DNA of 64,000 nt, from NCBI GenBank assembly GCA_947493695.1, contig CANLSF010000002.1:620001-684000 (forward strand), read 5' to 3'. A model generated the notes under the pieces. It was not told the origin of the DNA and did no database searches. It was given only the letters and a program-made list of their open reading frames with translations. A program made the translations under genes and the position numbers. Numbering within the stretch: position 1 is the first letter of the stretch; the number at the start of each line of letters is the position of its first letter. Of the stretch, positions 11,587-18,650 are shown in pieces. The DNA is from an uncultured Kiloniellaceae bacterium (lineage in GTDB: Bacteria > Pseudomonadota > Alphaproteobacteria > Kiloniellales > Kiloniellaceae).

Positions 11587-13005
11587 ATGCGCGCAAAAAA
11601 ACTCTTCGTCGGCCGCAAGATCCGGGAAATCCGTCAGGCTCATGCCCTGACCCAGGCTGCCTTCGCCGAACGGCTGGAGATTTCGACCAGCTACCTGAAC
11701 CAGATCGAGAACAATCAGCGGCATGTCACGGCCCCGGTTCTTCTGGGTCTGGCGGAAGCCTTCGCGGTCGACATTGCCAGTCTCTCGGAGAACGATGACG
11801 ACCGGCTGATTGCTGACCTGGCCGAAGCCGTTGCAGATCCCCTCCTCGGCGGTCAGCAACCCAGCAAGCAGGATCTGAAAGTCACAGTGCAGAACGCGCC
11901 GACCATGGCCCGTGCCTTTCTTTCCATGCATCAGGCTCTGCGCCGGGCGGGCGAGCAACTGGCGGAGCTGGACGAAACCCTGGAGCGCTCCGGCGCCCTG
12001 AACGAGCCGACCCCCTACGAGGAGGTCCGCGACTTCTTTCATTACCAGGACAACTACATCCATGATCTCGACCTGGCCGCAGAGGACCTGGCCAAGGGTC
12101 TGGCGAGCGGGTCGCGCAATCGGGTCCGGGTACTGGCGGATTACATCGAGCGCCGCCATCGGGTCCGTGTTGTGATCGGCAGCGACTCACAAGCGCCCGG
12201 CGCCATTCGCCGCTACGACCCGACCGGGCGGGTGCTGACCCTCAATCCCGCGGTCGAACCCTCGACCCACGCCTTTCAGATCGCCCACCAAATCGCCATT
12301 CTGGAGCATGGCCGTACAATCGATGCCATCGCCGACGCCGCCGAATTCCGCTCCCAGGATGCGGCGCCGGTCTGCCGGATCGGTCTGGCGAACTACTTCG
12401 CGGGCAGTGCTCTGCTACCTTACGAGAGCTTCGCCGCCACCGCACGTGAGCTCAAGCATGACCTGGATCTCCTGGGCGACCGCTTCGGTGCGAGTCATGA
12501 GCAGGTGGCCCACCGCCTCAGCACCTTGCAGCGCCCGGGACAAAAGGGTGTGCCGTTTTTCTTTGCAAGGGTCGATCAGGCCGGAACCATCACCAAGCGC
12601 CATAGCGCGACCAAGCTGCAGTTCGCACGCTTTGGTTCGGCTTGCCCTCTCTGGAACGTGCATCGCGCCTTCGAAACGCCGACCCGCATCATCCGTCAAC
12701 TGGCGGAAACACCGGACGGCGCCCGCTATCTCTGCCTCGCCATGGCGGTGACCAAGCGTGGCGGCGGTTACAGCGACCCGGCCCAGCGTTACGCACTTGC
12801 TCTCGGCTGCGAGATCAAACACGCCAAGGAGCTGGTCTATGCGGAGGACCTTAATCTGGAACGCGATCAGGCCTTCGAGCCCATCGGGATCTCCTGCCGG
12901 ATCTGCGAACGCCGGGACTGTCACCAACGCGCGGTGCCGCCCTTGAAACGCAGCCTGGAAGTCGATCCCAACGTGCGCAACATCATCCCCTACGCTTTCA
13001 AGTAA
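11587..13005 (+). CDS. pccR: PccR/ScfR-type short-chain fatty acyl-CoA regulator
   Basis: From the ATG at 11587 the protein has 472 residues. An N-terminal XRE helix-turn-helix (residues about 8-65, with T-Q-A-A-F-A-E-R-L-E-I-S and Y-L-N-Q-I-E-N-N-Q-R) is followed by an IrrE-like middle domain with H-Q-I-A-I-L-E-H in place of the protease motif, and a C-terminal domain with C-R-I-C-E-R-R-D-C-H-Q-R, typical of the ScfR/RamB group that senses propionyl-CoA or acetyl-CoA. A TTG at 11572 would add five residues but lies inside the operator. No good ribosome site precedes the ATG. Divergent from bioY-pccBA-scpA-prpE, its likely target. Confidence 0.9.
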   Translation: MRAKKLFVGRKIREIRQAHALTQAAFAERLEISTSYLNQIENNQRHVTAPVLLGLAEAFAVDIASLSENDDDRLIADLAEAVADPLLGGQQPSKQDLKVTVQNAPTMARAFLSMHQALRRAGEQLAELDETLERSGALNEPTPYEEVRDFFHYQDNYIHDLDLAAEDLAKGLASGSRNRVRVLADYIERRHRVRVVIGSDSQAPGAIRRYDPTGRVLTLNPAVEPSTHAFQIAHQIAILEHGRTIDAIADAAEFRSQDAAPVCRIGLANYFAGSALLPYESFAATARELKHDLDLLGDRFGASHEQVAHRLSTLQRPGQKGVPFFFARVDQAGTITKRHSATKLQFARFGSACPLWNVHRAFETPTRIIRQLAETPDGARYLCLAMAVTKRGGGYSDPAQRYALALGCEIKHAKELVYAEDLNLERDQAFEPIGISCRICERRDCHQRAVPPLKRSLEVDPNVRNIIPYAFK

Positions 13006-13083
13006 CAATCACGCAGCTATGACGGCCACAAAATTCTGATCTCGCTCAGGTCAGCAAAGAGGCCAACAGCCGGATCGCACAGA

Positions 13084-13148
13084 ATCATTTAACAATTTTG
13101 TTGAATGATTCTGTGCGCCCTCTATATTCAACAAAATTGTTAAATGAT
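13084..13148. promoter_or_regulatory. duplicated palindromic operator with embedded ArsR-gene promoter
   Basis: The 22 bp at 13084-13105 recur as a perfect reverse complement at 13127-13148. Each arm is itself a near-palindrome with core TTTAACAATTTTGTTGAA. Between and over them sit a -35-like TTGAAT (13101-13106) and a -10-like TATATT (13123-13128), 16 bp apart. An ArsR dimer on each arm would cover the -35 region and the transcript start. Strong candidate for autoregulation of the gene that follows. Confidence 0.75.
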
Positions 13149-13156
13149 AATTTTGA

Positions 13157-13504
13157 ATGAGAGGTCGTCCGGTGCGTCAATCAAGATCCGATATGGATTC
13201 TGTCTTCGGGGCGCTGGCGGATCCGACCCGCCGAGCCATCCTGGCGCGCTTGTCGCAAGGTGACGCAACGGTCAGCGAACTCTCGGAGCCCCACGACATG
13301 TCGCTGGCCGCGGTCTCCAGACATATTCACGTGCTGGCGGACGCCGGTCTCATGAGCCGGGTTCGGGAGGGCAAGACGATCCGATGTCATCTCAACGCAG
13401 ACCCGCTGCGCGAAGCCACGAACTGGCTAGCCGGCTATCAGGAATTCTGGGAAGAGAAACTCGACGCACTCGGCGCGTTTTTAGAGTCTGAACATGATGA
13501 GTAA
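13157..13504 (+). CDS. ArsR family transcriptional regulator
   Basis: A winged-helix regulator of 115 residues, or 103 if it starts at the ATG at 13193. The F-G-A-L-A-D-P-T-R-R-A-I-L-A-R-L opening and the M-S-L-A-A-V-S-R-H-I-H-V-L recognition helix are typical of the ArsR subgroup that is paired with SRPBCC genes. No metal-binding Cys cluster is present, so it probably does not sense metals. It overlaps the following SRPBCC start by 11 nt, and its promoter region carries a duplicated palindrome. No clear ribosome site favours either start. Confidence 0.9.
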   Translation: MRGRPVRQSRSDMDSVFGALADPTRRAILARLSQGDATVSELSEPHDMSLAAVSRHIHVLADAGLMSRVREGKTIRCHLNADPLREATNWLAGYQEFWEEKLDALGAFLESEHDE

Positions 13505-14006
13505 TCAGCCAAGGAACGCTGGATCTGCATCACAGAGAGTGATCGCAGAGCGCACCTATCGGGTCCCGCCAGAAACACTGTTCGATGCCTGGATCAATCC
13601 CGCGTCCCTTGCCAAGTGGTTTGGCCCACCCGGCTTTCGGGCGGAAATCCTGACCCACGACCTGCAGGTCGGCGGGCGCTGGCGTTTTCTGATGCAAAGC
13701 GACGATGGAGAAGGCTTTCATCATTTCGGCCGCTTTGTCGAGATCGCCCCGCCCCGCAAGCTGGTCTTCACCTGGGCGTCGGAGGAGCAGGTTGAAGGTT
13801 GGCGCGACGAGCAGGGCAATCCCACCCTGGTCACGGTCGACTTCACCCTCTGCCCGACAGGCACGCGCGTGACCGTCACACATGAAAAGCTGACTTCGGA
13901 TTTCGCCCGGCGCGCCCTTACCGGTGGCTGGAGCGGCGGGCTGGAATGTCTCGCAGAACTTCTGGAGAGCAACAACCCAACAACCGCAAACCTATTAGGA
14001 GACTAA
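13494..14006 (+). CDS. SRPBCC (AHSA1-like) domain protein
   Basis: A 170-residue protein of the START/SRPBCC fold: V-I-A-E-R-T-Y-R-V-P-P-E-T-L-F-D-A-W at the N-terminus, then W-F-G-P-P-G-F, and G-G-R-W-R-F, with a final long helix near G-G-W-S-G-G-L-E-C-L. These form a hydrophobic cavity for a small ligand; no catalytic role is established for this group. It is the classic partner of the upstream ArsR gene and overlaps it. A second ATG three bases on is equally possible. Confidence 0.9.
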   Translation: MMSNQPRNAGSASQRVIAERTYRVPPETLFDAWINPASLAKWFGPPGFRAEILTHDLQVGGRWRFLMQSDDGEGFHHFGRFVEIAPPRKLVFTWASEEQVEGWRDEQGNPTLVTVDFTLCPTGTRVTVTHEKLTSDFARRALTGGWSGGLECLAELLESNNPTTANLLGD

Positions 14007-14008
14007 AC

Positions 14009-14407
14009 ATGACAGAGCAAACCGGCGGCTGCGCCTGTGGCGCTGTGCGTTACAAGGCCAGTGGTGAAGCAGAATTCTCTTTTCATTGCCATTGCCGAAA
14101 GTGCCAGCGCATCACAGGTGGCGGGCATGCTTCTGCGTTCGCGCTGCATTGCGACGATATCGAAATGACCGGCGAGGTGCGCCAATTCGAGCAAAAGGCC
14201 GACAACGGTGCGGCCACCTATGCCGGCTTCTGCCCGACTTGCGGTTCTCCGATCTTCAGCCGGACCGCCCGCTTTCCGGAACGGCTTTACCTTCATGTGG
14301 CCACGCTGGACGATCCCTCGGGATTCGAGCCGAAGTTCGTGGTTTACGAGGAAGCCGCCCAACCCTGGGATTACATAGACCCGACCCTTCAATCTGCGCC
14401 TAGGTAA
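14009..14407 (+). CDS. GFA family protein (CENP-V/GFA zinc fold)
   Basis: This 132-residue protein has the zinc-binding pattern of the glutathione-dependent formaldehyde-activating (GFA) family: C-A-C-G-A-V-R-Y, H-C-H-C-R-K-C-Q-R, and later C-P-T-C-G-S-P-I-F. Many family members act on glutathione adducts or have no known activity. The ATG at 14009 is preceded by AGGAGA; an upstream in-frame start would overlap the SRPBCC gene heavily. It is the third gene of the ArsR operon. Confidence 0.9.
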   Translation: MTEQTGGCACGAVRYKASGEAEFSFHCHCRKCQRITGGGHASAFALHCDDIEMTGEVRQFEQKADNGAATYAGFCPTCGSPIFSRTARFPERLYLHVATLDDPSGFEPKFVVYEEAAQPWDYIDPTLQSAPR

Positions 14408-14437
14408 GGCAGACCGCAGTTAGATAAGGATTGAGCG

Positions 14438-14776
14438 TTAAAGGGACAGTTTAGTCCAGACCGCGAGTTCGTTGCCCGAGGGATCGGTGAAATGAAAACG
14501 CTTGCCGCCGGGAAACTCGTGCCGTTCGATGATATCGCCGCCCGCATCTGCGACGGCTTTCTCCGCGGCTTCCAAATCTTCGGCAAGCAGAATGATGAGA
14601 CTGCCGCCGCGTGGTGGCGGTCCATCGGCTCTGCGAAAACCACCCTCCAGCCCGGCATTGGAAAAGGCCAGATATTCCTCGCCCCATTCCTCGAACTCCC
14701 AGCCGAACGCAGCGGCATAGAAAGCCTTTGTCGCGGCAAAATCCGACGATGGCATTTCCACGTAATCGATATTCAT
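14438..14776 (-). CDS. VOC family protein (glyoxalase-like)
   Basis: A single-module vicinal-oxygen-chelate protein of 112 residues, with Y-V-E-M-P-S-S-D-F-A-A-T-K-A-F-Y at the start and F-T-D-P-S-G-N-E-L-A-V-W at the end. The final Glu is the usual metal ligand. Members of this size dimerise and act as lyases, dioxygenases or resistance proteins, and the substrate cannot be told here. It runs convergently with the GFA gene. Confidence 0.88.
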   Translation of the reverse strand: MNIDYVEMPSSDFAATKAFYAAAFGWEFEEWGEEYLAFSNAGLEGGFRRADGPPPRGGSLIILLAEDLEAAEKAVADAGGDIIERHEFPGGKRFHFTDPSGNELAVWTKLSL

Positions 14777-15078
14777 TGCACCCTCTTTATACAGATATAT
14801 GTTCTCTATTCGTTCTATTTATGCACGAGGGTCTGACAAAGGCAAATCCGAATCCCTGGTGGTTCTCACCGACTCCGAACAAACCTGAAACAATCGCCTC
14901 GACCGCTGTTCCTACAACAATTTTTATGGCGGTTTCCCTCCATTAGTATCTAAATTGATACTATATACGAAAATTCTGCCTTCTTGTGAAAACAAACCAA
15001 GAAGATCACCTTTCCTGAAATCTGATCATCGAAGGGCGCAAGCGCCCTTAAGAAAGCCAGAGATCGAAAGGGAAAGAC
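14777..15078. other. intergenic region with one inverted repeat
   Basis: AT-rich gap between the divergent VOC and GST genes. I see no gene in it. Its only clear structure is the TAGTATC/GATACTA repeat listed separately. Confidence 0.6.
14944..14963. promoter_or_regulatory. inverted repeat upstream of the GST operon
   Basis: TAGTATC and GATACTA form perfect 7-bp arms around a 6-bp spacer, followed at once by an AT-rich TATATAC stretch. The form suits a dimeric winged-helix repressor such as an HxlR or MarR protein, but no such regulator gene is next to it. Confidence 0.5.
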
Positions 15079-15774
15079 ATGACACTTACGGTTCACACCA
15101 TCAGCGGTGCGCCGCGCGGCTGGCGCATTTTGCTCGGCCTCACCTTCAAGGGTCTGGACTACAATGTCCGCTATCTGCAGGCGTCGGCAAAGGAACAGCG
15201 TTCACCGGAATTCCTGGCCCTGAATCCACGCGGCAAAGTCCCCATTCTCACCATCGGTGATGATGTTGTCCTGCGGGAGTCGCTCGCGATCCTGACCTGG
15301 CTGGAACGAGAGTATCCCGAAAAACCCATCTTTGGAGAGACGCCGGAAGAAGCCACCAGGATCTGGCAAAGCACTTCGGAATCCTGCCACTACCTGCGGG
15401 ACGCCATCCACAACGTGTTGTCCAATGTCTTTGGCAGCGACGGCAGCGTGCCGGCTGAAGGCAGCCATGAGATGAATGCCCTCCTGGATGCGGCGGCCAG
15501 CCTCCATGCGGAATGTCAGGCCCTGGAAGACCTACTCGCCGACCATCCCTTCCTCGCAGGTGATCGGCCTAGCGCGGCCGATGCCGTAGCCTTCCCGGAA
15601 ATCCGGCTTGTCCAGCGCGGGATCGAGATCAGACAAGCACTCATGTCAGCTCTCGGATTCGCGAATCTGCCTTTCAGCTATCCCAAACTGGCCGCTTGGA
15701 TGGATCGGATTGCCGCTGTGCCGGGCTTCGAGAAAACCCTTCCCATCCATTGGAAAGCGCAACCCGCCGCGTGA
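15079..15774 (+). CDS. glutathione S-transferase family protein
   Basis: A 231-residue GST with an N-terminal thioredoxin-like domain (S-G-A-P-R-G-W-R, then N-P-R-G-K-V-P-I-L, then R-E-S-L-A-I-L-T-W-L for the glutathione gamma-glutamyl site) and a helical C-terminal domain containing F-L-A-G-D-R-P-S-A-A-D-A. The catalytic position near residue 10 is Ser, as in several bacterial classes. A GGGAAAG ribosome site precedes the ATG. It heads a likely three-gene operon with a secreted unknown and an SRPBCC protein. Confidence 0.93.
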   Translation: MTLTVHTISGAPRGWRILLGLTFKGLDYNVRYLQASAKEQRSPEFLALNPRGKVPILTIGDDVVLRESLAILTWLEREYPEKPIFGETPEEATRIWQSTSESCHYLRDAIHNVLSNVFGSDGSVPAEGSHEMNALLDAAASLHAECQALEDLLADHPFLAGDRPSAADAVAFPEIRLVQRGIEIRQALMSALGFANLPFSYPKLAAWMDRIAAVPGFEKTLPIHWKAQPAA

Positions 15775-15794
15775 TCAAATCTGAAAGTCGAAAA

Positions 15795-16586
15795 ATGACC
15801 TCATCCCACTTTCACCGACACTTCCGTCGCGCAGCCCTCTCTTTGCTCGCGCTCTCCACTATCCTGCCGGGTTCGTCGCTTGCTGCGCAGGAACTGATTG
15901 ACCTGCCACGCGATCTCGAGGTCGAGCTAGCACTCAGCGCGCTCCCTGAACGTCTTCAGGAGGACTCGACGATCTACCTGCTGGATCCCGCCAAAGGCTA
16001 TGTGCTTCATCGGGAAGGACAGAACGGTTTCGCAACTTTCGTGGCGCGCACCAGCATCCGTTTTTACGGCGCGAAATGGCCTTACAGCTATCCATCGGAT
16101 CAGCTTATCCCAATGGCATTCGACAGCGTAGGAATAGAGCACCATATGCAGCCCTGGTTCGCGATCGCGAAGATGCGGGCCGAAGGTATTGCCGCCAAGG
16201 ACGCCAAAAGAAAACTCCAGGAGGACTTTCGTGATGGTTTCTACAAAGCACCGATAAAAGGCGGTCTCTCCTACATGCTTGCGCCGATCCATCGCGCCTA
16301 TATGGCGCCTGAAATCTCCGAGGAAATGATTACGGTCAGCATGCCGCACTACATGCCCTATGCACCCTATGTCACTCCTGCGCAGTTGGGCAACGACACG
16401 CCCATGAACGGCGGTCCATTCGTGCTGAATCACGGCGGCAAGGACAGCGGGCCGCACGGCTACATGATGTTCATGCTGCCGATGCCCAAGGCTGATGGCT
16501 TACGGGCAAAATACGCCCCGCTGCTGGAAGAGCTTTGCGGCCTTCATGACAACTGGTGTCTGGCAAAAGAAGAGATGGAAAAATGA
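15795..16586 (+). CDS. secreted protein of unknown function
   Basis: A 263-residue protein with a clear signal peptide (basic H-R-H-F-R-R, then A-L-S-L-L-A-L-S-T-I-L-P, cleavage likely after S-L-A-A). I do not recognise the family. The mature part is mixed alpha/beta, with a Met/Pro/Tyr-rich stretch M-P-H-Y-M-P-Y-A-P-Y-V near residue 195 and a His/Gly-rich H-G-G-K-D-S-G-P-H-G-Y-M-M-F after it, and two Cys near the C-terminus. The Met/His-rich segment could bind a metal, which is only a guess. It starts 20 nt after the GST gene and overlaps the next start by ATGA. Confidence 0.8.
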   Translation: MTSSHFHRHFRRAALSLLALSTILPGSSLAAQELIDLPRDLEVELALSALPERLQEDSTIYLLDPAKGYVLHREGQNGFATFVARTSIRFYGAKWPYSYPSDQLIPMAFDSVGIEHHMQPWFAIAKMRAEGIAAKDAKRKLQEDFRDGFYKAPIKGGLSYMLAPIHRAYMAPEISEEMITVSMPHYMPYAPYVTPAQLGNDTPMNGGPFVLNHGGKDSGPHGYMMFMLPMPKADGLRAKYAPLLEELCGLHDNWCLAKEEMEK

Positions 16587-17044
16587 ATAGAGAAAACTAC
16601 AGCAAAAGCATCTCGGTGACCGCGAGCCCGGAAGCGGCCTACCACGCCCTGACGCAAGGTATCGCGCACTGGTGGACCAGGCCCGACAACGCCATCGCCA
16701 AGGTCGGCGACCGCGCAAAATTTGGTTTCCCGCCAGGTAAATCCTACTGGACTTTTGAAGCCGTCACGCTGATCCCCGGTGAACGGGTCGAGATGCAATG
16801 CGTCGAGGCCCTTCATCTGCACGAAGGCCAACCACCTGAAATCGAACAGGAGTGGCTTGGCACAAAGGTGATCTGGCAGATCTGGCGGGAAGGCGACAGT
16901 ACCGAGATCGGGCTTGAACACATCGGCCTGAATCCACAGCTGCTCTGCTACGACATCTGCCGGGAGGGTTGGGATTTCTTTTTCGCGGACAGCCTAAAGG
17001 AATTCCTCGATACCGGCGTGGGTAAGCCGCACCGAGACAGTTAA
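16583..17044 (+). CDS. SRPBCC domain protein
   Basis: A 153-residue START/SRPBCC protein, with S-I-S-V-T-A-S-P-E-A-A-Y-H-A-L at the N-terminus and a W-D-F-F-F-A-D-S-L-K-E-F-L final helix. It lacks the W-F-G-P motif of the SRPBCC gene at 13.5 kb and is not a recent copy of it. The ATG overlaps the stop of the secreted unknown by ATGA, so both are coupled. Confidence 0.85.
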   Translation: MNRENYSKSISVTASPEAAYHALTQGIAHWWTRPDNAIAKVGDRAKFGFPPGKSYWTFEAVTLIPGERVEMQCVEALHLHEGQPPEIEQEWLGTKVIWQIWREGDSTEIGLEHIGLNPQLLCYDICREGWDFFFADSLKEFLDTGVGKPHRDS

Positions 17045-17168
17045 AGCATTTTGCGTTTAGGTTGATTCAAAATCCACTGCCTCTCAATCAGCAAACTGCT
17101 GACCTCGAACGCAAATTTTGAAATCCTGAGATTCAGGAAAAACTCAAAACGCTATAATTCGCCGCCCA

Positions 17169-17195
17169 CGTCACAAAACCCACACCTCAAACGTC
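17169..17195 (+). promoter_or_regulatory. ECF41-type promoter
   Basis: CGTCACA at 17169-17175 and CGTC at 17192-17195 are exactly 16 bp apart. This differs by one base from the TGTCACA-N16-CGTC consensus I recall for promoters of ECF41 sigma factors. It lies about 40 nt before the carboxymuconolactone-decarboxylase-like gene, directly upstream of the ECF41-type sigma gene itself, so an autoregulated operon is likely. Confidence 0.75.
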
Positions 17196-17237
17196 TCCTC
17201 TTTGACACCCGAGTGAAAGTCAAAGAAGGAACCGAAC

Positions 17238-17669
17238 GTGACGATTGCGAATACCATCAATTATCCCGAACAGGCCGCAGATATCCTCGGCGCTTTGGAA
17301 AGCGTCGAGGGCATCATCGGTGCGCGCGGCATAGAGATTTCACTGCATCATCTGATCCTGCTGCGTGCGTCCCAGATCAACGGCTGCGCCTATTGCGTCA
17401 AAATGCATACGCGCGACGCACGGAAGGACGGCGAGACCGACAAACGCCTGGATCACCTGATCGTCTGGAAGTGCGTAAACGACTTCACAGCGCGGGAGAA
17501 AGCGGCCTTCGCCTGGACAGAAGCCTTGACCGAGTTGCACAAGGCGCCGGATTTGGCCAGTCTACGCAGTGAGCTGAAGGAACATTTTTCCGACAATGAG
17601 ATTGCGAGTCTGACGTCAATCGTCGCGATGATCAATCTCTGGAACCGCATTCAGATATCGAACCACTGA
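17238..17669 (+). CDS. carboxymuconolactone decarboxylase / AhpD-like protein
   Basis: The 143-residue protein has the AhpD-like redox motif N-G-C-A-Y-C-V-K-M-H, with Cys50, Cys53 and His57. Such proteins act as thiol-based peroxide or alkylhydroperoxide reductases. It starts with GTG after an AAGAAGGAA ribosome site and overlaps the sigma factor gene by one base (TGATG). Carboxymuconolactone-decarboxylase-like proteins are among the standard gene partners of ECF41 sigma factors. Confidence 0.93.
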   Translation: MTIANTINYPEQAADILGALESVEGIIGARGIEISLHHLILLRASQINGCAYCVKMHTRDARKDGETDKRLDHLIVWKCVNDFTAREKAAFAWTEALTELHKAPDLASLRSELKEHFSDNEIASLTSIVAMINLWNRIQISNH

Positions 17670-18550
17670 TGGCCGAGGCGCATAAATCCAACGACCACTT
17701 CGAGGCGGCCAGATCCATGTTAATGGGTCTGGCGTACCGGATTCTGGGATCGGTCGCCGAGGCAGAGGACGTGGTTCAGGATACTTACCTCAGTTGGATG
17801 GCGGTTGAGCAGACCGGGATCGAGCGGCCGTCAAGCTGGCTCGCGACCGTCTGCACGCGCAAAGCCGTCGACAGCTTGCGCTCCGCCCGCCAGGCCCGCA
17901 CACAATACGTCGGTGCCTGGCTGCCGGAACCGATCCACACACAGGTTCTGGAAACGCCGGAGAGCGAACTGGCTTTGTCTCAGAATGTGACAACCGCCTT
18001 CCTGCTGGTCCTGGAAAGGCTTGCCCCCAAAGAGCGCGCCGCCTTCCTTCTGCGCGATGTCTTCGCCATGAACTACGACGAAGTCGCCGCCAGCCTCGAG
18101 ATCAGCGAAGCAGCCTGCCGGAAACTGGTATCACGGGCGCGCGCCAATCTGCGCAAAACCCAAAGCACACAATCGGTTCCCAAAAGCCGTCAGGAAGAAC
18201 TGGTCTCAGCCTTCAAGGCCGCGATCAGCGAAGGTTCGCTTACCCAGTTGGCGGGCCTTCTGTCCAGCGAAGCAACCCTGAGTGCCGACAGCGGCGGCAA
18301 GGTCATCGCAATCCGGCAAACCCTGGAAGGCTCGGACGCTGTGCTTTCGTTTATCACAGAGGTTCTCTCGCCGGCCTGGCAAGGTACAGAAATCGTCGCG
18401 AGTGAATTGAATAGCGGGCTCGCGCTCATTGTACGCGACGCAGGCAAGACAATCGCCGCCGTTTCCTTCGCGTACGACGACGGATTTAACGCCTCCAGCG
18501 TCTTCATCATGCGCAATCCGGACAAGCTTGCCCGCTTGGACGAGCCTTAA
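17669..18550 (+). CDS. ECF41-type sigma factor with C-terminal SnoaL-like domain
   Basis: A 293-residue sigma factor. Region 2 lies at about residues 10-77 (D-V-V-Q-D-T-Y) and region 4 at about 115-165 (M-N-Y-D-E-V-A-A-S-L-E-I-S). It is followed by a C-terminal SnoaL-like extension of about 110 residues. The group hallmarks are all present: W-L-P-E-P at 84-88 in the linker, D-S-G-G-K at 207-211 and N-P-D-K-L close to the end. In ECF41 the extension replaces an anti-sigma factor and controls activity. The inducing signal is unknown; the AhpD-like partner suggests oxidative or thiol stress. Confidence 0.93.
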   Translation: MAEAHKSNDHFEAARSMLMGLAYRILGSVAEAEDVVQDTYLSWMAVEQTGIERPSSWLATVCTRKAVDSLRSARQARTQYVGAWLPEPIHTQVLETPESELALSQNVTTAFLLVLERLAPKERAAFLLRDVFAMNYDEVAASLEISEAACRKLVSRARANLRKTQSTQSVPKSRQEELVSAFKAAISEGSLTQLAGLLSSEATLSADSGGKVIAIRQTLEGSDAVLSFITEVLSPAWQGTEIVASELNSGLALIVRDAGKTIAAVSFAYDDGFNASSVFIMRNPDKLARLDEP

Positions 18551-18650
18551 ACCGCACCTCCGAAGACGAAACTACCCGCCAGCCCCGAGCAATCCAGCGC
18601 GTCTACGTCGGATTGCCGTTGCCTTCCTGCGCACAAAGGATCCCGTCGTC

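Noticed and set aside
11521-12159. 212-codon minus-strand frame over the PccR-type gene
   Set aside because: Antisense to a gene with a full set of known domains; its start would cross the promoter region.
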